In this document: one piece after another, positions 52,462 through 60,355 of the stretch | How the letters are laid out: every line of letters begins with the position of its first letter | Numbering within the stretch: position 1 is the stretch's first letter | Source of the DNA: Deltaproteobacteria bacterium | GTDB lineage: Bacteria > Desulfobacterota > Desulfobulbia > Desulfobulbales > Desulfurivibrionaceae | DNA: 64,000 nt | Reading direction: 5' to 3' | Assembly (NCBI GenBank): GCA_026388695.1 | Contig: JAPLJH010000006.1 | Span: forward strand, 1 to 64,000 | The notes under the pieces: model-generated | The model's input: only the letters and a program-made list of their open reading frames with translations | Told to the model about the DNA's origin: nothing | The model's database searches: none | Position numbers and translations under genes: made by a program

Positions 52462-52503
52462 AAAATCCAGCCGCCGCCTTTAGCGGTCGGCTGGATTTTT
52501 TTT
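52462..52503. terminator. Intrinsic terminator enclosing the stop codon of the 337-residue membrane protein gene
   Basis: AAAATCCAGCCG (52462-52473) pairs with CGGCTGGATTTT (52488-52499); CCGC/GCGG pairs inside. On the plus strand eight T follow; on the minus strand only four. The stop codon of the minus-strand gene (52480-52482) lies in the loop. Confidence 0.7.
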
Positions 52504-53493
52504 GTTAGAAGCCTCATTCACAGACCAAGACAACACTTCTGAATTCCTGATCGTGAATTTTAAATCGTTTTTCATAATGTACATATCACTCCCTAGTCTA
52601 GATAAAATTTTAACCTCGGATAGTAAGCATTGTTTATTTTCTTTGACGTCTGTGAGCAGGCCGTAAAGCTGTAATGTTTCACACCCCTCAGGTTTTAAAA
52701 CAATTGATTTTGCGTTTATTGCCCCAAATTTATAGACTTCCATGACCCTCTCTGGAATTCTATGAAAAATTTCAAATGAAGCAAAAACAACAAAGAAGGT
52801 AGCAAGCCCCAAACCTAAGTAGTAAATGGCTCCATTCAGAGCCTTCGGCTTCGCTGTAGCTAGGACATTGATGAAAGCAATAAAGATGGCGATCAATATA
52901 CCTACAAATTCAGGGGAACCCTTAGTTGTAGATGTAGCTGATACAGCCAGTGTGAGTACAAGATATATAGGAAAGAAAGCAAGTATCGCACAAGCAAATG
53001 AAGAATAGGTATATCCCCATATTTCTTTTGCTAATTGCTTACCACTTAAGCCGAACTTTTTATGAACAAAAAATGAAAAACCAAATATACCGATTATAAG
53101 ATAAGGAATAGTGACTACCAAACTGAAATATAAAATTGTGAAAAAACCATAGAAAAATAAAACAGGACCGCCAAACCACAAAGTTGTTTTAAGTAAGTTT
53201 TTATCTCCCGTTGCATTCTCCCAATTAGTCTTCAATGAAGAATTATCTGCCCAAGTGTTAGCCCAAAACATGCCTGGCAATATGAGCACGATCAGAAAAA
53301 ACATGACAGTTAATATTGCCGTTATAGATGCCGCAGACAAAAGCGTTACTGATGATTTAAGGTCAAAATCAGGCATGTATCCAATATGTGCATAATAGGC
53401 GACAAATATCCCTCCTCCAACTAATAGAAAGGAAGACCAAAATAGGGACGCCAAATTGCTATAAAAATATTTTTTTAGTTTTTGCTTATCCAC
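52480..53493 (-). CDS. Multi-pass membrane protein of unknown function (AT-rich)
   Basis: 337 residues from a GTG at 53493, with AAGG about 6 bp upstream. About seven hydrophobic segments cover residues ~15-250, including long aromatic helices (WFGGPVLFFYGFFTILYFSL). The C-terminal ~85 residues are soluble and contain two cysteines. No family recognised. Codon use is strongly A/T-biased compared with surrounding genes, pointing to horizontal gain. The next gene upstream (53524-53901) has the same character, so the two form a candidate two-gene module next to the toxin-antitoxin patch. Confidence 0.7.
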   Translation of the reverse strand: MDKQKLKKYFYSNLASLFWSSFLLVGGGIFVAYYAHIGYMPDFDLKSSVTLLSAASITAILTVMFFLIVLILPGMFWANTWADNSSLKTNWENATGDKNLLKTTLWFGGPVLFFYGFFTILYFSLVVTIPYLIIGIFGFSFFVHKKFGLSGKQLAKEIWGYTYSSFACAILAFFPIYLVLTLAVSATSTTKGSPEFVGILIAIFIAFINVLATAKPKALNGAIYYLGLGLATFFVVFASFEIFHRIPERVMEVYKFGAINAKSIVLKPEGCETLQLYGLLTDVKENKQCLLSEVKILSRLGSDMYIMKNDLKFTIRNSEVLSWSVNEASNKKNPADR

Positions 53494-53523
53494 AGAGAAC
53501 CTTCTTGATGGATGGGTTAGGTA

Positions 53524-53901
53524 TTATCTGGTCTCAATTTTAGTTAAGTGATTTACCCAGCCCAATAGTTTATTTCTAAACCATATGTTGAATAGGCAAA
53601 CGTATGCCACTATCGCGGTATCCAGTATTGACCAAAAAACTCTGTAGTCTTTTGCAAAATCACTAGATAGACAAATTGCCACAAACAAACCACTAATCGC
53701 CGCGTAAAACCCAAAGAAACGCCCCATTGATTCGTTACCTCTGGTAACTGAGAGAGATACTCCGCCTCTACCCGCCTTGATTGCTCCAATAAGATTCATA
53801 AGTAATGAAAAAATGAAAAACGCTATTAATGCAATTTGCAGGGCGGGAAACAAATACGTGTCAGGCAAGAATTTAATAACGTAGGTAAATGAGCATGGCA
53901 T
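53524..53901 (-). CDS. Small membrane protein of unknown function (AT-rich)
   Basis: 125 residues from ATG 53901, preceded by AGGTGA about 8 bp upstream; the longer ATG at 53943 lacks a site. Three to four membrane helices (about 15-38, 55-77, 85-105). No family recognised. It lies 30 bp upstream of the larger membrane protein on the same strand, and both share AT-rich codon use. Confidence 0.65.
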   Translation of the reverse strand: MPCSFTYVIKFLPDTYLFPALQIALIAFFIFSLLMNLIGAIKAGRGGVSLSVTRGNESMGRFFGFYAAISGLFVAICLSSDFAKDYRVFWSILDTAIVAYVCLFNIWFRNKLLGWVNHLTKIETR

Positions 53902-54231
53902 TTTGATTTCACCTAAGAATGAGAATGGGGTCAGGCTTGACATTTTGACTTTCTAGTCTAGGTGTAAAGGGCTACACCTGGGAAGTTGTTGATGTTTAAA
54001 GTTTTATGGCATCCATGAATATCTTCTCCAAAAATATTAGGATATTTTCCGTTTCCTATGTGATTTATATAACGAGCGGGATTTTCGATGGCAAGCCTAA
54101 AGTTTGTTGGGCAGGTTTTGTTTGCAATCGAGGCATTGCCAGGTTCTGATTAGTCAGGATTGAAATTACGCCTCATCTTGAATATGATGCCGATTGCCTG
54201 CCCATTGTTCCTATCCCAGGAGATGCGATCC
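53902..54231. other. Divergent intergenic region upstream of uvrB
   Basis: 330 bp without a gene. The half nearest the AT-rich module is AT-rich. A 12-bp near-palindrome CTGATTAGTCAG at 54146-54157 lies about 75 bp before uvrB and could be an operator, but it does not match a LexA box I can name. No certain promoter. Confidence 0.35.
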
Positions 54232-56226
54232 ATGCCCTTTCAGATTGAAACCGCCTATGCCCCTGCCGGAGACCAGCCGGCAGCCATCGACCTTTTGTGT
54301 CGGGGCCTGGCGGAAGGGTTGCCGCACCAAGTTCTCCTCGGGGTCACCGGTTCGGGCAAGACCTTCACCATGGCCCAGGTCATCGCCAAAACAGGCCGTC
54401 CGGCCCTGGTCATGGCCCCCAACAAGACCCTGGCGGCCCAGCTCCATGCCGAGTTCAAGGAGCTGTTTCCCAATAACGCGGTGGAGTATTTCGTCAGCTA
54501 CTACGACTACTATCAGCCCGAGGCGTACATCCCCTCGTCGGACACCTATATCGAAAAGGACTCCGCCATCAACGAGGCCATCGACAAGATGCGCCACTCC
54601 GCCACCCGCGCGCTGCTTACCCGGCGGGATGTGATCATTGTTGCCTCGGTGTCCTGCATCTACGGTCTGGGCTCTCCGGAGGAGTACAAGAGCATGCATC
54701 TCCTGCTTAAGCAAGGGGAGGAGTATCCCCTGGAGGAGATGCGGCGCAGGCTGGTTCATATGCTCTATGAGCGTAACGATCTCGATTTTCACCGCGGCAC
54801 CTTCCGGGTGCGGGGCGATGTGCTGGAGATCTTCCCTGCCTATGAGGAGGATCGCGCTGTGCGGGTGGAGTTTTTTGGCGACACCATCGAGGCGATCAGC
54901 ATCATCGATCCCCTGCGCGGCAAGGTGCTGGAGCGGTTTTCTGAGTTGACCGTTTTCCCGGGCAGCCATTTCGTCACCTCCAAAGACCGGTTGCAGCGGG
55001 CCACGGCAACGATCAAGGAGGAGCTGCAGGAGCGGCTGGCCTTCTTTTATGCGAATAATCGGCTGGTCGAGGCCCAGCGCCTTGAGCAGCGCACCATGTT
55101 CGACCTGGAGATGCTCCAGGAATTGGGCTATTGCCACGGAATTGAGAATTACAGCCGCCATTTTACCGGCCTGGCGCCAGGGGAGCCGCCCCCAACCCTG
55201 CTGGACTATTTTCCCCCTGATTTTATTTTGTTTGCCGATGAATCCCATGTAACCATCCCCCAGGTGCGCGGCATGTACCGGGGGGACCGCTCCCGTAAAG
55301 AAACCCTGACCGAGTTTGGTTTCCGTCTGCCATCGGCCCTGGATAATCGGCCCCTGATGTTTGACGAGTTCGCGGCCCGCATATCCCAGGCGGTGTATGT
55401 ATCCGCAACCCCCGGCGATTTTGAGCTGGAGATGGCGGCCGGACGGGTGGTGGAGCAGTTGATCCGGCCCACCGGGCTTCTGGACCCGCCGATTGTGGTC
55501 CGGCCTGCAACCAATCAGGTGGATGACCTACTGGAAGAGGTGCGGTTGCGGGAGGAGCGCGGGGAGCGGGTGCTGATCACCACTCTGACCAAGCGGATGG
55601 CCGAGGATCTCACCGAGTATTACGCAAAACTCGGGGTGCGGGTGCGCTATCTGCACTCGGATATTAAAACTATGGAGCGCATGGAATTGATCCGCAATCT
55701 GCGCCTCGGGGAGTTTCAGGTACTGGTGGGGATCAACCTGCTCCGCGAGGGGCTGGATATTCCCGAGGTTTCGCTGGTGGCGGTTTTGGATGCCGATAAG
55801 GAGGGGTTTCTGCGCAGCGCCCGCTCGCTGATCCAGACCTGCGGTCGGGCCGCCCGTAATGTGCAAGGCATGGTGATTCTTTATGGAGATCGGATCACCG
55901 ACTCCATGCGCCAGACCATCGATGAAACAGCACGGCGGCGGATCATTCAGGCGTCGTACAATGAAGCCCACGGCATCACCCCGGAGAGCGTGCTGTCGCG
56001 GATCAAGGATCTCATGGATACGGTGTATGAAAAGGATTATGTTACTGTGGGAGTGGAAACCGGTGAGGCAGGGCAGCAGTATGGATCCCTGCCTGAACTG
56101 CGCCGGGAGATGAAGGCGCTGGAAAAGGAGATGCTTGCCGCAGCCAAGGAGCTAGCCTTTGAAGATGCGGCAGCCCTGCGCGACCAGCTCAAGAAATTGA
56201 AGGAAATGGAGCTTGCATGGCTGTGA
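54232..56226 (+). CDS. uvrB: Excinuclease ABC subunit B
   Basis: 664 residues from ATG 54232, supported by AGGAG about 9 bp upstream. Walker [13 protein letters not shown], the beta-hairpin region [20 protein letters not shown], helicase motifs ([37 protein letters not shown]) and the C-terminal UVR domain are intact. It verifies DNA damage and loads UvrC. The acyltransferase gene begins 10 bp before its stop codon. Confidence 0.98.
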   Translation: MPFQIETAYAPAGDQPAAIDLLCRGLAEGLPHQVLLGVTGSGKTFTMAQVIAKTGRPALVMAPNKTLAAQLHAEFKELFPNNAVEYFVSYYDYYQPEAYIPSSDTYIEKDSAINEAIDKMRHSATRALLTRRDVIIVASVSCIYGLGSPEEYKSMHLLLKQGEEYPLEEMRRRLVHMLYERNDLDFHRGTFRVRGDVLEIFPAYEEDRAVRVEFFGDTIEAISIIDPLRGKVLERFSELTVFPGSHFVTSKDRLQRATATIKEELQERLAFFYANNRLVEAQRLEQRTMFDLEMLQELGYCHGIENYSRHFTGLAPGEPPPTLLDYFPPDFILFADESHVTIPQVRGMYRGDRSRKETLTEFGFRLPSALDNRPLMFDEFAARISQAVYVSATPGDFELEMAAGRVVEQLIRPTGLLDPPIVVRPATNQVDDLLEEVRLREERGERVLITTLTKRMAEDLTEYYAKLGVRVRYLHSDIKTMERMELIRNLRLGEFQVLVGINLLREGLDIPEVSLVAVLDADKEGFLRSARSLIQTCGRAARNVQGMVILYGDRITDSMRQTIDETARRRIIQASYNEAHGITPESVLSRIKDLMDTVYEKDYVTVGVETGEAGQQYGSLPELRREMKALEKEMLAAAKELAFEDAAALRDQLKKLKEMELAWL

Positions 56227-56900
56227 AAAACGGTTTTTTCTATAGATTGTTGCTGGTCGTGGTGCCGTGGCTCTATGCCGGGGTGAGCCGGGTGCTTTTC
56301 GCCACCTGTAGGGTTCGGGTGCATGGAGCTGAAAACCTGGAACGCTGCGAGGCCAAGTGTGTCGCGGTGTTCTGGCATTACAGCGTGTTTCCTATTATTG
56401 CCGTTAACCGTGGCCGGGATCGGGGTTGGGCCGCCATGGTCAGCGCCAGCGATGACGCCGAATTTGTCGCTCGGATTCTCGCTCGGCAAGGGGTTGTCAG
56501 TGTGCGTGGCTCCCGGCACCGGGGAGGGCTTGCCGCGCTCAAGGGGTTGATAGGTCTGATGCACCAGGGCTATAATGCGGTGATCGTTGCCGATGGCTCC
56601 AAAGGTCCGGCGAAGGTAATGCAGGCCGGGGCCATCCTGCTCGCAAGCAAAAGTGCGGCGCCCATCCTGCCCATGGCAGTGGCGGCGGATCGCTACTGGG
56701 TCTTTCGCAGCTGGGACCGCACGTTGCTGCCCAAGCCATTTGCCCGGCTCGACCTCTGGTACGGCGAGCCCATGATCGTGCCGGAAAAGGCCGGGGCGGA
56801 AGAGATCGAGCGATGTCGCCTGGAGATGGAGCAGCGGCTCAATGGTCTGTATGCCCAGGCGTGGGCGGAGCTTGGTAAAAGTGGCCATGACGCGGTCTAA
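56217..56900 (+). CDS. DUF374/lysophospholipid acyltransferase-like membrane protein
   Basis: 227 residues. One N-terminal hydrophobic segment (about 8-30), then the DUF374 acyltransferase core: [13 protein letters not shown] (H-x4 type motif), [52 protein letters not shown], and [11 protein letters not shown]. Such proteins are related to lipid-A and lysophospholipid acyltransferases and probably modify a lipid at the inner membrane. Overlaps the uvrB end by 10 bp; a potassium channel gene follows after 30 bp. Confidence 0.82.
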   Translation: MAVKNGFFYRLLLVVVPWLYAGVSRVLFATCRVRVHGAENLERCEAKCVAVFWHYSVFPIIAVNRGRDRGWAAMVSASDDAEFVARILARQGVVSVRGSRHRGGLAALKGLIGLMHQGYNAVIVADGSKGPAKVMQAGAILLASKSAAPILPMAVAADRYWVFRSWDRTLLPKPFARLDLWYGEPMIVPEKAGAEEIERCRLEMEQRLNGLYAQAWAELGKSGHDAV

Positions 56901-56930
56901 ATCTGCGGCGGGGCCGGGGAGTTCCTTCTT

Positions 56931-57965
56931 ATGGCGCATAATCTGAAGAACAGAAGCCTCCTGGCTGGTTTTTTTCTGTTGGTGGTGACGGTCATCGGCA
57001 CCTTGGGGTATTACCTGCTGGGGTATCTGGCGCATGACCACCCTCTGTGGGCGTTGGGTGACTGCTTGTACATGACGGTCATCACCCTCACCACCGTGGG
57101 CTTCGGGGAAATCCTTGATGTGGCCAACGTGCCCGGAGCCAGACTTTTCACGATCTTTATCCTTTTGAGCGGCCTGGGGCTTGCCGCCTATTTTGTCTCG
57201 ACCCTCACCGCCTTCCTGGTCGAAGGCGAACTTACCAATGTGTTCTGGAGAAAAAAGATGGCGCAGCAGATTCGTAAACTTTCCGGTCATATCATTGTCT
57301 GCGGGGTGGGGCGTATCGGTTGTTCCATCATGGAGGAACTGCACCGGAACCATACGCCTTTTGTGGTCATCGACCCGGATGAACAACGGATTCGCAAACT
57401 TCAGGCGCAATTCGGCGATTTTCCGGCGGTGGTTGGGGATGCGACCCATGCGGGGTGTCTGGAGGAAGCGATGCTGGCCACAGCCAAGGGCGTGATCTCC
57501 ACCCTGAGCGATGACAAGGATAACCTCTGCGTGGTGGTGACCTGCCGACAGCTTAACCCCAGTCTGCGCATCATTTCGAGCTGCAAGGATGCGGAATTTT
57601 CCGGCAAACTCGAGCTGGTTGGGGCCGAGGTGGTGATGCCCAACGCCATCGGCGGGCTCCGAATCGCTTCCCAGATGCTGCGGCCCCAGGTGGTCGGGTA
57701 TCTTGATCTCATGCTGCGGGACAAGAATTGTCCGGTCCGGATCGCGGATGTCACCCTCAGCGATCGGTCGGGTCTGATCGGTGAGCCGTTGAGCGCGATC
57801 AATTTTGACGATTTCGGGCCATTGCTGGTCATGGCCATTATTCGCAAGAACAATTCGTATCCTCTGTACAATCCGCGACGAACGGAAGGATTGCAGGAGG
57901 GCGATACCCTGGTGGTGCAGACGGATATCGATTCCCTGGAGCGGTTTCGGCGGCTGCATGCTTGA
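56931..57965 (+). CDS. Two-helix potassium channel with RCK domains (TVGFGE filter)
   Basis: 344 residues. Two membrane helices (about 10-33 and 70-95) enclose a pore loop with TTVGFGE (residues 54-60), the K+ filter with Phe in place of the usual Tyr. An RCK_N Rossmann domain (CGVGRIGCSIMEELH, VVGDATHAGCLEEA) and an RCK_C domain (about 260-344) follow. It would form a tetrameric ligand-gated K+ channel in the inner membrane. It follows the acyltransferase gene. Together with the homologue at 60356-61342 it is one of two in the window, and RCK_C domains can bind c-di-AMP, which cdaA in this window makes. Confidence 0.92.
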   Translation: MAHNLKNRSLLAGFFLLVVTVIGTLGYYLLGYLAHDHPLWALGDCLYMTVITLTTVGFGEILDVANVPGARLFTIFILLSGLGLAAYFVSTLTAFLVEGELTNVFWRKKMAQQIRKLSGHIIVCGVGRIGCSIMEELHRNHTPFVVIDPDEQRIRKLQAQFGDFPAVVGDATHAGCLEEAMLATAKGVISTLSDDKDNLCVVVTCRQLNPSLRIISSCKDAEFSGKLELVGAEVVMPNAIGGLRIASQMLRPQVVGYLDLMLRDKNCPVRIADVTLSDRSGLIGEPLSAINFDDFGPLLVMAIIRKNNSYPLYNPRRTEGLQEGDTLVVQTDIDSLERFRRLHA

Positions 57966-57970
57966 AGGAA

Positions 57971-58050
57971 TGGGGGCTTCGTGACCAGATAGTGGTTGCG
58001 GCGTGAAGAGTAAGAAATGGGAACGATATATCTGGTAATCCCCCATTTTT
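57971..58050 (+). terminator. Probable terminator of the first potassium channel gene
   Basis: TGGGGG (57971-57976) pairs with CCCCCA (58040-58045), and ACCAGATA (57984-57991) with TATCTGGT (58029-58036), followed by five T at 58046-58050. The wide inner loop weakens it, but the double stem and T run are suggestive. It overlaps the end of the next, convergent gene by 2 bp. Confidence 0.5.
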
Positions 58051-58588
58051 AGCTGATGCCAAACTGCTTCATCAGCTCTATCGCACGTGGATCGGCAGCC
58101 AAGCGTCCCTTAACCGCCTGATAAATTTCATCAATCAATTTGTCATTATTTCTGGTTAGATTTTGATAATCTTCGATAGATTGCACCCCATTATTATGTC
58201 GTTCTTTATAAAAAACATTAGACAGCATTTGAGTATACTCATTTTGATTCTTGAGTTCTTCCGACGTGAGTTCGCGACCCGTATAAGCTGGTGCTCCGAT
58301 TTTAACTATTGGCACGGTGTCGGGTAATAAATTAGAATATGCCTCTGGAATATACATAAGCTCATCCCGCGAACCATCCATGAAAGAGCCTGTTAGGGCT
58401 GTCCCATTTTTTACTTGGCCACCATCTTCAGCCTTGGCCTTTTTCGCCATCGTCCAGGCTTCATCCGAGATATTAACGCTGTCCCCCCCAGATCGCCCGG
58501 ATGCCGATTCAGCAACAGGTTTTGAAGTTTTCTGGGTAAAAGTTGTCCCATATGCACCCTGCGTGGACGGAACTACTGAAATATTCAT
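58049..58588 (-). CDS. Protein of unknown function with a DSVNIS motif (AT-rich)
   Basis: 179 residues, no signal peptide, no membrane segment. The N-terminus MNISVVPSTQGAYG followed by a Ser/Thr-rich stretch and DSVNISDEAWTMAKKAKAE resembles the short start motif of many small unannotated proteins and, loosely, of anti-sigma-28 (FlgM-like) proteins. The remainder is charged and helical, ending ELMKQFGIS. Base use is visibly AT-rich relative to its neighbours. No family recognised. Confidence 0.6.
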   Translation of the reverse strand: MNISVVPSTQGAYGTTFTQKTSKPVAESASGRSGGDSVNISDEAWTMAKKAKAEDGGQVKNGTALTGSFMDGSRDELMYIPEAYSNLLPDTVPIVKIGAPAYTGRELTSEELKNQNEYTQMLSNVFYKERHNNGVQSIEDYQNLTRNNDKLIDEIYQAVKGRLAADPRAIELMKQFGIS

Positions 58589-58942
58589 ACCTGATACCTC
58601 CTATCTTGTTTTACGCCTCGACCAAAACAGAAAAGAGTTAATGGGGATCATTATGCGGGAGTCATATGCTGCATCTATTGCTTAGCGGATCGGCATTATT
58701 TGTTTAATAGTTAAATTATAATTTGACAACAAACCCACTTTTAACAGCAAAAAAATAGTCAAACAAAAACAAAAAGTTACAGTCGTAAAAAAACGCAGCG
58801 GCACTACATGAGCGTTTCCTGGATTTATGTTTTTTGCATATCATTTGATGTCGGAAAATCATAAATTGGCTATCTAGTCAGCACTAACAGACACCGCCGA
58901 GCGAGCCCAACGGCAGACGGGAGTTAGGTATATAATTCCTTA
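58589..58942. other. AT-rich intergenic region
   Basis: About 350 bp without a gene, presumably containing the promoter of the 58049-58588 gene. A 47-bp segment (58883-58929) reads ACTAACAG ... GAGTTAGGT, with inverted CTAAC/GTTAG ends and CCG/CGG pairs inside, somewhat like a short attC; this is not convincing on its own. Confidence 0.35.
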
Positions 58943-58986
58943 AAAAAATGGGGGGTGAGGACATGCGTCCTCACCCCCCATTTTTT
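58943..58986. terminator. Strong bidirectional terminator downstream of the second adenylate kinase
   Basis: A perfect 20-bp stem, 58943-58962 (AAAAAATGGGGGGTGAGGAC) with 58967-58986, loop ATGC, with A/T arms supplying T runs on both strands. It lies 34 bp beyond the stop of the adenylate kinase gene. Confidence 0.9.
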
Positions 58987-59019
58987 AAAAGATAACGCCC
59001 AGAACGGACTCGTTTTCGT

Positions 59020-59700
59020 TTAGGCCAACTGGCTCATGATGGTCTCGGTTACCGCCTTGATGGAGGTTGAACCATCCACGGAAATCACCTTGGCGCCGCC
59101 AGCTTTTTTGAAGTAATTGACTGCGGCCATGGTGCCGGTCTTCTCGTCGTAGTAGATATCATGACGTTTGCCGATGGCCTCTTCGTCCTGGTCGTCGGCC
59201 CGGGCGCTCAAGTCGCCGCCGCATACCCGGCAGACCAGCTTGCCGTCTTTTTCCACCGGCTTGATGGCCTCGAAGGCGATGTGGTTGGGGTGGTTGTTGT
59301 CGTTGGCGCAGAGACGGCGACCCATGATCCGCTCCTTAGCGATCTGGCGGTCCAGCAGGATTTCCACCACATAGCTCAGGGGCATATCCGCATCTTTCAG
59401 TGCCTTGTCCAGCGCTTCGGCCTGGGCCAGAGAGCGGGGGAATCCGTCCAGAAGCCAGCCCTTGGCCTTGGATTTCTTCAGGGTCTCAAGAACCATGGGG
59501 ATGGTGATCTCGTCGGGAACCAGATCGCCGCGCTCGATGAAGGCCTTGGCTTTCATGCCCAGCTCGGTGCCGCCCTTGATGTGCTCGCGGAAGATGGCGC
59601 CTGATTCAATGTGGTCGATGTTGTACTTGTCTTTGACAATGGCGCCCTGGGTGCCCTTGCCGCTTCCATTTGGTCCGAAAGCCAGAATGTTTACCGCCAT
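59020..59700 (-). CDS. Second adenylate kinase-like protein (distinct subfamily)
   Basis: 226 residues from ATG 59700, with GGAG about 8 bp upstream. P-loop FGPNGSGKGTQG, ESGAIFREHIKGGTELG, LLDGFPRSLAQAEAL, and a LID with cysteines LVCRVCGGD after RRLCANDNNH. It differs widely from the adk product at 17456-18103 and probably belongs to a separate paralogous line found in sulfate-reducing relatives. The role of two enzymes is not known; it may handle another nucleoside monophosphate or a different energy state. It is monocistronic with a strong terminator. An inverted motif TGAATGA-GCAT-TCACTCA (59768-59785) upstream may be a TetR-like operator. Confidence 0.9.
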   Translation of the reverse strand: MAVNILAFGPNGSGKGTQGAIVKDKYNIDHIESGAIFREHIKGGTELGMKAKAFIERGDLVPDEITIPMVLETLKKSKAKGWLLDGFPRSLAQAEALDKALKDADMPLSYVVEILLDRQIAKERIMGRRLCANDNNHPNHIAFEAIKPVEKDGKLVCRVCGGDLSARADDQDEEAIGKRHDIYYDEKTGTMAAVNYFKKAGGAKVISVDGSTSIKAVTETIMSQLA

Positions 59701-59767
59701 GACGATTCTCCTTTATCAATACAGTGTATGTTGGCGGGAACGCCAGATGCGCCCCGCTCCATGGACA

Positions 59768-59785
59768 TGAATGAGCATTCACTCA
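59768..59785. promoter_or_regulatory. Candidate operator upstream of the second adenylate kinase gene
   Basis: TGAATGA (59768-59774), GCAT spacer, TCACTCA (59779-59785): inverted half-sites matching at 6 of 7 positions, about 68 bp before the start codon. The pattern resembles TetR-family sites. No adjacent regulator gene. Confidence 0.35.
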
Positions 59786-59972
59786 AGGAATAAATAGGAG
59801 CAGAATATATCCCAAAAAAAGGATTGAGGCCAGAAAAAATATTTTTGAAGGGAAGATCGAGGGGGCGCTTGGCGGAGCGGGTGCCATTGTTGGCAGAGAG
59901 ACGGTGCCGGTCAAGATTTGGCAAGACTCTGAGTGAGCCTTGCCGAGGAAAAATCCTTTGTGTTCGACCGGT

Positions 59973-60089
59973 TCAGCTTGCGTTATGCAACTCGCAGAAT
60001 TCTTTGATCAGCAGTTTGCGGGCGACCAGTTCCAGTTTGAAATAAAAAGGGCTTTGCATGAGGATCTGGATGGCTTTTTGGGGGGTCAT
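59973..60089 (-). CDS. Small protein of 38 residues
   Basis: From ATG 60089 preceded by AAGGAGAATGCC, an excellent ribosome site. Sequence starts MTPQKAIQILMQSPFYFKLE and continues with LVARKLLIKEFCELHNAS, an amphipathic helix-rich peptide. The pattern 'LM.SPF ... ARK.LI.EF' is like small conserved proteins I have seen in deltaproteobacteria, function unknown. The flanking regions 59701-59972 and 60090-60250 show no other gene. Confidence 0.5.
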   Translation of the reverse strand: MTPQKAIQILMQSPFYFKLELVARKLLIKEFCELHNAS

Positions 60090-60250
60090 GGCATTCTCCT
60101 TCCTTGGGAATGGTTGGTCGCGTCATTCGCGGTCTCATTTGCTTATCTCATCGGAGGTTTTGTGGAAAAACTTGATTGGGGAAAATGAAAAGGCGAGAAG
60201 GCCTCATGGAGGGAAAAGGCGGCCCCGCCCCAGATGGGTTTTCTTACTCA

Positions 60251-60279
60251 TTGATACCATTGAAAAAATACAGCATAAT
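60251..60279 (+). promoter_or_regulatory. Promoter candidate for the second potassium channel gene
   Basis: TTGATA (60251-60256), 17-bp spacer, CATAAT (60274-60279), with a second -10-like TATAAT at 60286-60291. About 75-100 bp before ATG 60356. Confidence 0.45.
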
Positions 60280-60355
60280 AGCTACTATAATAATATTGTG
60301 TCTGGGTGGGAGTAAGTTCAGGGGCTGCCAAGGCTTCTAAATCTTCGAGGGCTGC

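Noticed and set aside
56037-58046. 669-codon minus-strand frame spanning the uvrB end, acyltransferase and channel genes
   Set aside because: Crosses three well-supported plus-strand genes; no signal, no domain.
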